Source of the DNA: Allomyces macrogynus ATCC 38327
Lineage: Eukaryota > Blastocladiomycota > Blastocladiomycetes > Blastocladiales > Blastocladiaceae
NCBI GenBank assembly: GCA_000151295.1
Contig: GG745342.1
Span: 820,837-884,836 of the forward strand
Length of the DNA stretch: 64,000 nucleotides
Direction of reading: 5' to 3'
Part shown: piece by piece, positions 44,768 through 56,593 of the stretch
Position numbering within the stretch: position 1 is the first letter of the stretch
Layout: every line of letters begins with the position of its first letter
Program-made: the position numbers and the translations under genes
Notes under the pieces: generated by a model
Seen by the model: only the letters and a program-made list of their open reading frames with translations
Told to the model about the DNA's origin: nothing
Databases searched by the model: none

Positions 44768-47700
44768 ATGTCCCGCCCGCGCCGCGCCGCGAGCGGCACC
44801 AAGTCCTACGCCCCGCCACCCCCACTCCAGCTGTCCGACGACGACGACGACTTTGAACCGTCGGCACCCCCTGCTGCCGGGAACCGCAAGCGCTCTGCCG
44901 CTAGCAGCAGGACCGCGACCCCGCCGCCCTCCTCGCCGCTCTCCGATCTGAATCACGACGACGGCGACGAGACCGACGTCGACGTCGACATGCTCGACGC
45001 CAGTGACGACGACGAGGCCGTCCCGCAGCGCCCGCCAAGCGACTCGGAGATCGTCAGCGACCCGTCGCCGCCGTCGCCGCCGCCGGCACGCCCGAGTGTG
45101 GTGCGCCGGACGGCCAGCACGGCCACGCGAGCGCCGAAACCGCCGGCGAAGCGGCATGTGCAGAGTGACGGCAGTGACTCGGACGATTTTACTGGAGGGG
45201 AGGAGGATGACGACGACGACGATTTCGTGACGCCGCTCAAGCGGTCGGCGGCACGGGCGCCCTCTACGACGATTGAGCGGGCACCCAGCATCACGAAATT
45301 GCCGGTCGTGGCAGCGCGCACGCCCGCAAAACCAGCGCCTGCAGCACCAACACGCGCGCCCGTCGCCCCAGCTCGTTCGCCCGTCAAGCTTGCGGCTGCC
45401 GTGATCCTGACGCGCGTCCCTACCACCGTCACCACGCCCGCGGCCAAGCGCCGCAAGACCGATCCGGGCTCCGACGCCGACAACGACGAGAGCGACAGCG
45501 CCGACGATGCTGATTCCGACCCGATGCCGAGTCCCGCCACGTCCGCGACCCCCGTCACGCGTACGCCCGCCGCCACGACCGCGCCGCGCCCTGCTCCGGT
45601 GTCGACGCTGCCGACGCCGTCGCGCATGCCGCTCAAGCCGCTCGGGCTCGTGCGCAACGGATCCATGACGGCGTCGACGCCACGGCCGCTTGGATTGACG
45701 CGGACGGGTTCGATGCTGGTGGCGGCGCCCTCGCCGTCGACGCCCTTGCCGCGGCCGGCGGGGATGGTCCAGTCGGGGAAGAGGACGCGCAGTGGGGCGA
45801 CGCCGGCGGTGACGCCACCGCGGCCGCTGGGTCTGAGTATGGTGCGTGGTGGTGCGCTGTCGTTGCTTGAGAGTCTGGATTGGGACTGACACTGGCGGTG
45901 ATCCACGAATAGCGGCCGGTCGCGCGGTCGTCGTCGGGTGAGAACGGCAGCCTGTCGTCGAGCCCATGTGCAGTATGTCTTCCCGTGGTCTCAGACCTAC
46001 CTACCCACCGTTCACTCACCAAACCGACCCGCGCACCAGGTGCCGACGTCGCTCGTCAAGCCCTTCAAGGCGCCGACCTTCAAGAAACCGCCCGTCGGCG
46101 CCCTGGCGCAGCGCAACCACAACCTGAACCGCGCGCTCGGGATGCGTGCCGGCCTGAAACCACCTGCGCGCCCGTTACACGACCCGGACGCGCCCGATGC
46201 GATCGTGCTCTGGCGGCCACCCGAAGTCTCGGCGACCGAGTTGCTCTCGATCAAGGAAGAGGACAAGGAGGTGGCCGTCGTGATCGACCCGACGCTTGGC
46301 AGGATCCTGCGCCCGCACCAGATCACGGGCGTCGAGTTCATGTACCAGTGCGTGATTGGCGAGCGCGTCGAGGGCGTGCAAGGGTGCATCATGGCCGACG
46401 AAATGGGGCTCGGCAAGACGCTGCAGTGCATTACGCTGCTGTGGACGCTCTTGCGGCAGTCGCCCAAGCCGGGGAAACCTTGGATCGAAAAGGCGATTAT
46501 CGTGTGCCCGTCGTCGCTCGTGCGCAACTGGGCCAACGAGCTCGTCAAATGGCTCGGCGAGAACGCGATCCACCCGCTGTGTGCCGATAACAAAGGGTCC
46601 AAGGAGCAGTCGATCAACAACATCAAGCAGTTTGTCGCGGCACACGGGCGCGCGGTCGTGCACCCGATCCTGATCATCAGCTACGAGTCGCTGCGCATCT
46701 ACTCCGAGTACCTCGGCAACTCGGAGATCGGCCTCATGCTGTGCGACGAAGGCCACCGGCTCAAGAACGCCGACTCGCAGACCTACCGCGCGCTGAACAC
46801 GCTCAATGTCCCGCGGCGCGTGATCTTGTCGGGCACGCCGATTCAAAACGACTTGACCGAGTATTTTTCGCTGCTCAATTTTGCGTGCCCGACGTTGCTC
46901 GGCGAGGGCGCGCAGTTCCGCAAGTATTACCAGCTGCCGATTGAGCGCGGGCGCGACGCCAACGCGACCGAAAAGGAGCGCGAGCTCTGCGAGGAGCGCA
47001 TGCGGGAACTGGTCAAGCAGGCGAACAGTGTCATGATTCGCCGCACGCAGGACCTGCTGCGTAAGTACTTGCCAACCAAGCAGGAGCACGTGGTGTTCAT
47101 CAAGCTCGCCGAGGAGCAGGAGGCCATGTACCGCCGCTATCTGGCGTCGGACGAGGTCAAGCGGCTGTTGCGTGGCAAGGACTCGCAGCCGCTGCAGGCG
47201 ATTGGGTACCTGAAAAAGCTCGTGAACCACCCGAAACTCGTCGACGAGAAGCGGCCGCTCAATGTCGCGCAGGGCGGGAAATTGGTGGTACTCGAGCGCA
47301 TGCTGCACAAGATCAAGACCACGACCAAGGACAAGATTGTGCTCATCTCGAACTACACGCAGACGCTCGACGTCATGGAGCAACTGTGCCAGTCGCGCGC
47401 ATGGGGCAGTTTGCGACTTGATGGGACCATGACCGTCAAGAAGCGGCAAAAGCTCGTCGACCAGTTCAATGACCCGAACGGCTCCGAGTTTGTGTTTTTG
47501 CTCAGTTCCAAGGCCGGCGGGTGCGGGCTCAACTTGATTGGCGCGAACCGGCTCATTCTCTTTGGTACGTTTGACCCCCCTCTCCCCCGCCGTTGGATTG
47601 CGTCTGTTCCGCTCGATGCTGACGCCTCGCTCTGTGCCACTCCCTAGACCCGGACTGGAACCCGGCGTCTGACATGCAGGCGCTTGCGCGTGTGTGGCGC

Positions 47701-48268
47701 GACGGGCAGCAAAAGACGTGTTTCATCTACCGGTTCATTGCGACGGGCACGATCGAGGAGAAGATTTTCCAGCGGCAGTGCCACAAGCAAATGGTGCGCT
47801 GCCTTCTATCACGCTCACTTTGGCTGGTGGAAAAACGCGACACTTGCTGACCTCGTCGCGTCGTCAACCGTTAGCTCTCCAACTGTGTCGTTGATGCCGA
47901 GACCGACGTGGAGCGGCACTTTTCGCTCGACAACCTCAAGGAGCTGTTCCAGTACAACAACGCGACGCTCTCCGACACGCACGCGTCCTACAAGTGTGCG
48001 TCTCCGCTCTTGCTCTTCCTCCTTGCCTTTGCGCCCGTTCTCTTTTACTCACCGCCCGTTGCTCTCCATCGATGCAGGCAAACGGTGCGTCAACGACATT
48101 CAAAGCAAACCGCCGGCGCGGTCGTCATCGGCGCGCAACGAAGCGACCGATATGAGCTTGTGGAACCACTTTTCCAAGAAGGAGCTCAACAAGGTGCCCG
48201 ACGGCATGTTGCGCGAGGCTGGCAAAGACCTGGTCACGTTTGTGTTCCAAAATGAAGTGACCGGGTGA
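44768..48268 (+). CDS. RAD54: DNA repair and recombination translocase Rad54
   Basis: Five exons, with introns at 45842-46039, 47565-47647, 47794-47874 and 47996-48077, give ~1,018 residues. Exon 1 (~358 residues) is an acidic/Ser/Pro-rich tail with poly-Asp runs and three PLGL motifs. The core begins [16 protein letters not shown] and [16 protein letters not shown]. Helicase motifs are [30 protein letters not shown] (DEGH), [49 protein letters not shown], and VI-like [20 protein letters not shown] across the 47565 intron. The Rad54-specific Cys pair YKCKRC is restored by splicing at 47996-48077, which supports that join. The enzyme is a dsDNA-dependent ATPase that helps Rad51 in strand invasion and remodels chromatin in the nucleus. 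It is divergent from IFT22. Confidence 0.95.
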
Positions 48269-48936
48269 GCGCTAGGGGTGGCGTGTGGGGGTTAGGTGCT
48301 CGCGGGCCAGGTGCCGAGGATATTCGTGGGTCAAGACCAAAACGTTCTACTTTCATTTTCAGGCATGGAACGCGGGATTGAGCGAAACGATTGTGCGAGA
48401 GGACTTGCCCTTGTCGCGATGTTGCCTGTATCCAGTGGTCAAACTCTCCACCATGGCCTGTCAGACCTGCAACAAACATGGCAGGCCTGCAACAAGCAGA
48501 GCCTGCGAGCGACAAATCAACAGATCTGGATCAGATCATGTTTCGTGCCAGACACTCGCAACCCACATCTCTCGTTTGATCTTCCCATCGATTCGAGCGC
48601 TCATGTGGAATCATCACAGCAGCCAAAAGCACCAGTGTGATGAAAAAGATCGTCTTCATATATTTCCCAGACACGGCATGACGCCGACAGGCGAGTCGGG
48701 TCTGCTTGACAGCTACGAAACAGAAGCTCGCCAGGCGGGCGGAATCTGCGAAGCAAATAGGGTGGAGAACAAAGAACAGGCCATTACGGACTGGTGGAGA
48801 AGAAAAAAGCAAGGGGATCGAGGAGGTAAATTGGATTGAGAAGGGTCGGCGTGCCGCTCAACACGGAGCGGGCATGACCTTGCCATCGTCCAGCGCGAAA
48901 CTATCCATATCGCTGTTGTGCGAGCGCGTGATGCGT
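48269..48936. other. Intergenic between convergent genes
   Basis: 668 nt with no supported gene. AT-richer than the surrounding coding sequence. Confidence 0.5.
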
Positions 48937-50256
48937 CTAGGCCTTGCACAGGAAGTACTTGTCGGCCGACGCCGCGTCCGGCGCCGAGACCGCGTGCGAC
49001 GCGGCATCGCCCTTGGTCGCAAGCACGAGCGGCTTGTTCGCGGGCGCCTCGAGGCCACCAATCCAGACCTGCTTGTTGGCGCCGGCCGCGGCAAACGCAA
49101 GCTTGACCGCCGCCTTCAGCTCCTTGTCCTTGCCCGCCGACAGCACCGCGGGCTTGCCGCCGTTCAGCGCCTGCGCGCAGATGGCCGACGCGTGCTTGAC
49201 CTTGCTCGCGGGCCCAACGACCGCCAAATCCCCATCGCGCTGAACGATCTTGGCCGTCGGCGCCGTCGCGGCGGCAACCTTCTTGGCCGCGAACCCGGCG
49301 GGCTTGGGCGGCGGCTGGCACAGCGGGAACGCGGGCGCAGCGAGCGTCGAGATCCCGGCGTTGGTGACGGTGCCCGACGCGCTCGTTTTCAGGTTGAGTT
49401 GCAGGTTGGCGCCGCCGTAGTTGTTGCCGTTCCACGACGAAATCACAACGGCGTCGGTCGACTGCACGGCGCCCGACGCGAGAATCGCGTTCACGACTTC
49501 AGCCCAGTTGTCGGCGGTCGCGTCGGCCAGGACGAGCCCCGCCGTCTGGCAGGCGGCGTTAGCCGCGTCGCGGGAGGCGACCTTGCCGCTGCCGGTAATG
49601 ACCTTGTAGGAGCTGCGGGCGCCGAGGTCGGGGTCGGTGTACTATCGTGCCGCGCGGTTACACGAGGGGGTTAGTCGCGTTCTCAACACGCCGTCACACA
49701 CTCTTCAACGCACGACGATCAGAAGCAGCACGAGATGGCACGTACGACGCCAAGACCAATTTTGAAATACGCGACACCTCCGCCCCACGGCGAGTTGATG
49801 GTCGCGATCTTGATGGTCGATTTGCCGGCCTTCAAGGCCCGCGCGCCGTGGGCAAAGTCCGACATGGTCAGGGCCTTGTCCGGGTCGGCGCCCACGTCGA
49901 GGTCGCACCGCGTCGACGACGGTTCCGTCAAGGGACCTGTCAAGCGGGAGCCGGACGGTGTCAGCGTTAGCGGAAGTAATTAAAGGCACCGCGATAAATC
50001 AAGAAAATTTGGCATGCGCACCATTGTAAACGTCATTGATATAGACCGCCATCCGATCGCCCGAGCAGAACGCGTCCGTGATCAAAACGTATCCGGCCTC
50101 GGGCAAGTCGACCGAGTACTCGTTCGCCTCGTACAGCGAAAACGCATTCCATTCGTCGAGCGCGGTGATGGGCGTGGCCGCGTTGGCCGACCCGGCCGCG
50201 AGGGCGATCAGGGCGAGCGCAAACAAGAGCACGAAAGTCGAGGAGGGCTGCGACAT
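48937..50256 (-). CDS. Secreted protein, unknown function
   Basis: Three exons, with introns at 49937-50021 and 49642-49745, give 376 residues. The signal peptide is clear (FVLLFALALIALAAGSANAA). The N-terminal domain reads YVLITDAFCSGDRMAVYIND, then TRCDLDVGADPDKAL, AHGARALKAGKSTIKI and WGGGVAYFKIGLGV, a beta-rich pattern found in secreted fungal proteins. The last exon encodes a second half with YTDPDLGARSSYKVITGSGK, AACQTAGLVLADATADNW and VISSWNGNNYGGANLQLNLK, ending YFLCKA. The CSGD and C-x-L-D-V cysteines probably pair. Both introns use strong donors (GTGCGC, GTACGT) and restore frame. No enzyme motif. It converges on RAD54. Confidence 0.8.
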
Positions 50257-50362
50257 GGTTGGGTGGTGGAAGACGATTGTTGCTGGTCAGACTTGGTTGA
50301 TGGCTGTCAGACAAGTGCACGCGGGTCTGAGCCTATTTATATTACTGTTAACGCGACGACAA

Positions 50363-50645
50363 CGCCCCCGAAACGGAGAACGATGCGGGTCCACCTTCGA
50401 GCAGCCAGGGAGCAAGTACCAGTGGCGTAAAAGCATCCTGATCCGTTGTCGAACTGGGGACGCAACGACCCACGACGCTGCAGTTGACATGAAGGGCGCC
50501 GCTCGCATCCATGCCAAACCGCCTGCGCGGCCGACGCGAACGACAAGAAACGGTTCGGTCAAACCGGCATGCCGAGCGTGCCGTATGGTGAGCCGTGATG
50601 GGCGCTGCGGATGACGTGTTCTGATGCTGTTGAAGATTGCATGGA
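50363..50645. repeat. Diverged direct repeat, copy A
   Basis: Starts at CGCCCCCGAAACGGAGAAC. It shares order and spacing with copy B about 528 nt downstream: GTGCGGGTCCACC-like text, CCAGTGGCGTAAA, GCATCCTGATCCGT, GAAACGGTTCGG, CCGAGCGTGCC, GTTGAAGA. No terminal inverted repeats or transposase seen. Confidence 0.75.
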
Positions 50646-50891
50646 CAAAACAAGAGGGCATGTGCTCTTTGAGCAGAGTGATAAGGTCAGAGACGGACGG
50701 ACTGGCGCTGTTGCACTAATGTTTTTGGGGTCAAGGGCCTGGAGTACATCAATGTAAATATGACCAAGACTTGTCTCCACATTTCCACAAGCCTGTGCTG
50801 TCTGTCACATGTGACAGCCGCGACCGCACCAACTCTCGCGCGCGGCCGAGTGGACATTATGTCAAGCGAGCCACCCGCAAGTGAGTCTGAG

Positions 50892-51171
50892 CGCCCCCGA
50901 AACGGAGAACTGTGCGGGTCCACCCTTGATCACCTGGCACTCACCAGTGGCGTAAATGCATCCTGATCCGTGCCTGAGCTGGCGGGCGCGCAGCGGCCAG
51001 CAACACTGCAAGAAACATAACAGGAGGCGCACGCCATCTATGCCGAACCGCTGGCACGGTCGACGACGATGAGAAACGGTTCGGCCAGACCGGTTTGCCG
51101 AGCGTGCCACCTAGTCGACCGTGCAGAGTGCTGCGGATAATGCGTTCTGATGTAGTTGAAGAATTGCGATG
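50892..51171. repeat. Diverged direct repeat, copy B
   Basis: Partner of copy A with the same block order. The central part has drifted by substitutions and small indels. It may be a remnant of a mobile element or a local segmental duplication. Confidence 0.75.
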
Positions 51172-52134
51172 ATGGTGTCGCACGTCATGGGCGAGGAAAC
51201 CACACTACTACTCCCCAGGTGGCAGAGCTGATGTTTCCTCCTCCTCCTGGCTCCGTCGACAGTCGACTGCCAGGGCATGCGCACTTAGAGAAGAGCGATG
51301 AGGTCGGAGACGAAAGGCCGGGCATCAGTTTCGCCAATGCTTTTCGAACAACCATCTGCACCTTCGATTCAGGAACATGATGCAAAATGTAAGTTACGTG
51401 CAGTTGTCTGGTCAAGACCGTTTCCTCTCATCGACCTGGCCATCACAAATGACCACAGCAACCATAAGCTTAATACCGCTGTTGCTCGAACAAGACCAGA
51501 ACACTCCAATCCAGCGAATCGCCACGGAGATGATATTGCCCAAAATAGATTGAAATCATCTTGATTCGGCCCATTGCGCTCGGCAGCGGGCTTGACGCTT
51601 CAAGCTGGCTGACGCACACATGGGGAGACAACCGCTGTGCAACGGACCTGTGATTTGCCCATACTCAAACTATTAGCAATGGTTTCCTCGGTTACCGTTT
51701 GCCTTGCTTCCATTTTGTTCCCGACTGCCGCTTTTTGGGAGCGACAGTTGGAGTGCTGTGCAAGCGGTGTTCGAGCGGCGAAACCGATACACACGATCAC
51801 AGCGACCATTCGACAATGGCATTGTGAGAATTATTGCGTCCTCTCACACTGAACCCGCTCAATTACACGGTTCACGACGTCAACGACAGGCTTTACAAGA
51901 ATTGTCGACGCGGAAGGGGGGTGACAGCCCATGCACGGCATGGCATCAAGCAGCAGCAGTGAATGGGACCTATTGCTCGCTTTGCTCAAATTGGTCTTGA
52001 GAACGCGGCTTTGAACGGTGAGCGATCGTGCCCACGAAACGCTTTGCGCACCAACTTTGTCGTCGACAATTCGTGTCCTCTCCACACCACCAGATGCAAT
52101 CTCGACCACGGCATTTCTCAGATCTGCAGCAATC

Positions 52135-52760
52135 ATGGGCATCCCCCCCGCCGACCCCGCGCCATCACACTTCGACCTGCTCGCTGAGCAAGTGCGCGAC
52201 CTGCAGGCTGCCGTATCCATGACCACCTCGCTGACTCGACGACGGCAAACTCCGACAAGCTCTCTGCGCTTACGGACGACATCAAGGCCACGGCGAGCGA
52301 GTCGAAGCTGATTGTGAGCAAAATGAAGGATATGCTCGGATGCTGAATTGCTCGACACACCGCTCATGATTGTGCACCCGGGGCCGACGGCGCAGGTTCT
52401 GGCGCGGCTGAGCCAGGCGCGCATTGAGGTTCATCATGACGCGACGCACGACAAGGCTTTCAATGGCCTGATGCCACTTTACGGTCTCGATCCGATCGTC
52501 GACGGCTCGAAGGAGGCATTGGTCCCGGCCAAGTTTTTGGCGGTGTGCCCGCACTCTATCCAAGCCGTGCTCGACCTGTCGCTTGCTGAGATAATTGTTT
52601 GGTCGTCACGTCGGAGTGCAGTTTTTCTTGGATACGACCGCGCCCACGTCGTCTGTCAAGGGCGCTGTCGAACAGAGCCGCAAGTTCGGGTGCCAAGAGA
52701 TTCTCAAGTTCCTGTCTGGCCGGTAGGCCGTAAGACATGGTCGAGTTTAGTTTGTGCGCT
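52135..52760 (+). pseudogene. Decayed coding sequence, coiled-coil then globular
   Basis: Coding-like text moves between frames: DLLAEQVRDLQAAVSMTTSL from ATG 52135, then after a one-base shift DKLSALTDDIKATASESK and LIVSKMKDMLGC followed by a stop. In another frame come LMIVHPGPTAQVLARLSQAR, AFNGLMPLYGLDPIVDGSKE and ALVPAKFLAVCPHSIQAVLD. The first half has heptad spacing of a coiled coil. No family recognised. No intron of normal size repairs the breaks, so a dead gene is more likely than a live one. Confidence 0.45.
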
Positions 52761-54201
52761 TCTTCGCGCTTGCCCTGTTTCATCGACCCGCGCTCCTGCC
52801 TGACTAACGCCGGAGTTGCCCAAATCCCCGCCTATGGCACTTCAGGCTGTTCGTGCTCTTAACGGCTCTGCGGGCTTGTCGTTTCGGGGGTGACCTATCA
52901 CGGTCGATGCGTTGGGTGCGCAATAGTCATTTGGTTACTTTTCAAGCCACTTGGCGACTCACATCAGTTACAAGGAGCTCGCTCACAATGGCGACAACGC
53001 CGCCGGATTCCATGTCGACTTTTCTTCCTGTTCGTCGTTTGTGCCGAATCCACCATCTTTTTGGTCGTGGGAGATTTGAAAAGCTCAATTTGTGTTGTCT
53101 TCTCTGCCTTGGCAGTTACATCCACTAAAGTTATCACATTGTTCAAACATGCCGATGCTGTGGAGGCCACACTCCTGCATTCTCAGACGATCTTTCAAAG
53201 GAGTGGGGCCGGAGCATCGAAGCTGTTCAGAACATGTATGTGACTTGACATGTTCCTGGCTGCTGCACTCGTGCGTGTTGCCGATGCCATTGATATCAAC
53301 GAAGACGACATTCAATCTGACGGGAACGATGAATTGATCCCGCGATTGCCGTGGCCACGTTCCTGACCACGGTCTAGTGGCTCGCAAGCGAATTGAGGAC
53401 ACACAAGCCTGTTGTCCATGTTGCGGAAGAGTGGCTCGTAATGGGGTCGCTGGAGTGTGGTGCCGGGTCTGTTGCAGCGCTGGACGGGCTGCGCCAGACC
53501 AAGCTTCATGGTGCTGATGCGGCCATTCGTTAAAAATTTCGTTTTGGCCATTGTCTGTGTTCTATTGTTGCAGCGATTGTTTGATCCGTTGCTGTGCCAT
53601 TTTCCATTCTTTTCCCTTTCGTTCGCAAATGTTTGACAAGGCGAGGGCAACATGTTTGTATAACTGTTTGGATCTTGAGTCGTTTGACATTGAGTCGACG
53701 TGTGGGTTCCAGTTCGTTTGTCCACAACAGTGTAGCAAAGAGTTATGGCGCAGCAACCGGCAATCAAATCCACAAAGCAACGCATCTGCCACAGGCATTG
53801 TGGCGGCAGACAATTTGTACAGCAATGGGTCTTTTCAGCATGGCACAATGCTTCGCCATCTATGTCTGGCGCATTCAGACTGTAGTATACTGTTGCTGCA
53901 GTCACTTGCGAGCCTCGATCCGACGGCAGGTGCAGCACCCACGGACTGCAACAACTGGTAATCAGTTTCGGAGGCCCGGACCTGTTTATCGGGGACCTAA
54001 CGAGAAGAACATCACGTGGAATACTCACAAGCATCCGCTTTCGCGATTGAAGGTGCCACTTCATCGCAAGCGATTGTTCCTTTGACCCTCAACAGCTTGT
54101 CTCGAATATGACGGTCTCGTTGCGCGGCCTGGCCTCGAGACCAAGCAGACTTGCATCGATGACCAGGCATGTCAATCGAACTGCATTTACATCAAGACAC
54201 A
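52761..54201. other. Gene-poor, AT-richer region
   Basis: ORFs on both strands reach ~250 codons (53312-54064, minus) but are rich in Cys/Trp/Asn/Gln with no recognisable domain. No gene supported. Confidence 0.45.
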
Positions 54202-56430
54202 TCAAACAATCAACACTTCCGGCCAACTATTGCCCCACGTTCGGCGCACCTTCTCCACCCATGTTCCCGGCGATTCCACAAGTTCCACGCGCCCAACGCC
54301 GACCCGGGACGCCCACCGCATTAGCAGGTTGATCCGGTCCATGTCCACCTCCTCTTCCAACACCTGGACCACGACCGACTGGATCGCACTTTTCTTGACC
54401 ATGGCGGCGCGAGCTACGAGGTCCCACGCGGCCGCATTATCGGCCGTGTAAATCCACCGAAACACAGGTGTATCTGCGGCATGCACGCCCACGGGACCCG
54501 TGTTATCCAGCGTTACATTGCGCATCCGCATCAAAAACTTGGCCACGCCCCCTGAGAGGAACACGTTATCGAGAACGATACGGCGCAGCGACGGCAACGA
54601 CGGGAGCCGGACAATCGGCATTCGGTCGGTTCCTTTGCGGAGGATGAGGGACGAAAGACATGGCGCAGTGACGGCGGGCGCAAGCTGATTCCACAATCGG
54701 ACATTAACGTCCAGTTGGCGCAGCGTCGGATGCGTGAGCGATGCGTGTCCTGTTTCACCAGTCAGGTCAGTCCATTTCAGGTACTGAAGCCGCGGAAAGG
54801 CCGCCAACGATGGAACAGTCCACTGGGTCTTGGCAGCTGCATCATCTTGATCAATTGTGAGCACGCTCAGCAATGGGAGGCTTGGGAACGATAGGTCGGC
54901 GCATGTCTTGCCCCTGGCAGGCGCTAGCGGGTCAAGTTGAACGCACGCAACACGCAGAGTCGGTAACGTCGTTGGCGCAAGGAGCATGAAGAATATGGCC
55001 GAACCCTTGGCCGTAACCAGAGCCGGGAACACAGTCGGAAGACCAGACAGCTTCAATTGGACGGCCGCAAACGATGGGGTCGCCGAGATGGTGTAGCCAA
55101 AACGTTGGTCCCTGGGGGGGGAGAGAATGACCGCATCTTTCAAATGGGCGACGAGTCGGCCCAAGTGTAGCAGCTGGGCGAGCGCCAAAACGTCTTCGGG
55201 TCGCAACGCGAGCGAACTTGCCCCACAGTTGTCAAGGATCAAACTTGTGAGGTTGGCCATTGCGGCGAAATTCGGGAGAGACGAGGAAGTCGTGTCATTG
55301 AGGATCGTGAGCTTGGTCAGTCCCGGCAATGCGTCCGTGAGCCATTCATTGATGAAGTATAGAGGCGCCGTGGCACGACGCAAGCGCATCAGCGACCGCA
55401 GGTTCTCAATTGGCGCGTCTTGCTGGCGCAACAGACGAAGATTCTCGAACTCGCGCAGGTTCCTCGCAACAATGAGCGTCTCAACCTCAGCGACCAAACC
55501 CAAAAATCGCTCGAGCGTGAGCCGATTTGTCGTTTGAATTGCCGATTCAATGACGAGCGTTCGGAGCGCCAGTGTCTCTGGGAATGTGACGTCCAATCCG
55601 CTCATTCCTGAGAACCCAAGAGTACGCAGGTGCAGGAACGAGAAAAAGGTGAGCGGCGGGACCGGGCGGGTCGTGGCAAACGTGAGCAATGTGACCTGCT
55701 CCTGCGCGGCGGCCATGAATGACATGATGTCCATGGCTTCGGCCGAGGCATCAACATGTACACGACGCAGGCACGGCAGTGCGCTAGCGAGCTCTTCGCA
55801 CTTGGCAACAGAGAGTCCAGCCGCGGTTCCGCGAGCAACTCGGCCACAGTTGTTGGCGCCAAATTTGGTCCGGGCAAGAGCGACATCGGTGATCCAAGAT
55901 GCGGGGACACGAATGGTTTGTGGTGGCACTGCACCGCCAGTCAGAGTGCAGGTCGGAGAGATTGGGTCGCTGTCTATGACGGGATCAACGGTGCACCACA
56001 TCCAAGGGTCAAGGCGCCGACGAGAGCGACAGCGACGACAATACCGGTCAAGTTCGAAGCGAAGCAACGGCACAGCATCACTGGAGAGGGCCAGCGGAAA
56101 GGGTTGGCCCTCGGAATTGACGTAGTGCGCAACGACAAAATGCTTGCAAATCGCACGAAGAGCGACAATGCGGATGCGGGAGCAAGTGGCAGCGAGAGCT
56201 CGAAGCGCTCGCAAGGCCGAGCAGCGTCCAGCTGTGCTGTTCTGGTGGTCAGTGTCGCCAGCAGCTTGGGCGTAAACTTGGTTAGAGATGTCCACAAGTA
56301 GCTCGCTGGGGAGGGTGTCAAGACGATGCTCCCCGGGTTCTGGCGGCAGTATTGTTCCCGACAAGCTTTCTTGGTGCAAGTCGACCATTGTTGTTGCGCT
56401 AGTCTGAATGCAAGAGCTCGCGATGAGCAT
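54202..56430 (-). CDS. F-box/leucine-rich-repeat protein
   Basis: Intronless, up to 742 residues. Start M1 (56430) or M15 (56388, MVDLHQESL). An F-box-like helix pair lies near the N-terminus (LDTLPSELLVDISNQVYAQA, then LRALRALAATCSRIRIVAL). A Cys/Trp element follows: YCRRCRSRRRLDPWMWCTVD. The remainder is ~20 irregular leucine-rich repeats (LRRVHVDASAEAMDIM, LRTLGFSGMSGLDVTFPETL, LTKLTILNDTTSSSLPNFAA, LSVLTIDQDDAAAKTQW, LRRIVLDNVFLSGGVAKFLM). F-box/LRR proteins are substrate receptors of SCF ubiquitin ligases; that role is inferred from architecture and the target is unknown. Two decayed paralogues lie directly upstream on the same strand, so this is the surviving member of a tandem family. 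Confidence 0.8.
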   Translation of the reverse strand: MLIASSCIQTSATTMVDLHQESLSGTILPPEPGEHRLDTLPSELLVDISNQVYAQAAGDTDHQNSTAGRCSALRALRALAATCSRIRIVALRAICKHFVVAHYVNSEGQPFPLALSSDAVPLLRFELDRYCRRCRSRRRLDPWMWCTVDPVIDSDPISPTCTLTGGAVPPQTIRVPASWITDVALARTKFGANNCGRVARGTAAGLSVAKCEELASALPCLRRVHVDASAEAMDIMSFMAAAQEQVTLLTFATTRPVPPLTFFSFLHLRTLGFSGMSGLDVTFPETLALRTLVIESAIQTTNRLTLERFLGLVAEVETLIVARNLREFENLRLLRQQDAPIENLRSLMRLRRATAPLYFINEWLTDALPGLTKLTILNDTTSSSLPNFAAMANLTSLILDNCGASSLALRPEDVLALAQLLHLGRLVAHLKDAVILSPPRDQRFGYTISATPSFAAVQLKLSGLPTVFPALVTAKGSAIFFMLLAPTTLPTLRVACVQLDPLAPARGKTCADLSFPSLPLLSVLTIDQDDAAAKTQWTVPSLAAFPRLQYLKWTDLTGETGHASLTHPTLRQLDVNVRLWNQLAPAVTAPCLSSLILRKGTDRMPIVRLPSLPSLRRIVLDNVFLSGGVAKFLMRMRNVTLDNTGPVGVHAADTPVFRWIYTADNAAAWDLVARAAMVKKSAIQSVVVQVLEEEVDMDRINLLMRWASRVGVGRVELVESPGTWVEKVRRTWGNSWPEVLIV

Positions 56431-56593
56431 TGTTCGTTGTGGTGGTATCGGCCACGATGTCGGAAGTGCAGAGCGTTGGACACGGACAACGCACAGTACT
56501 CATGTTTGACGCTTTTCAATGTGGGACAAACCCGAGCGGAAAAGAAATGACCGCTTCTTTTGCCAAACCGAGCCGCCATGCTGCAATTCCATG

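Larger units (their letters stand above)
50257..52134. other. Gene-poor region with diverged repeats
   Basis: Apart from the two repeat copies at 50363-50645 and 50892-51171, no gene or motif was recognised. Composition is less GC-biased than in the flanking genes, as in other decayed stretches of this window. Confidence 0.45.

Noticed and set aside
53312..54064. 250-codon minus-strand ORF
   Set aside because: Cys/Asn/Gln-rich with no recognisable features; frame openness alone is not evidence.
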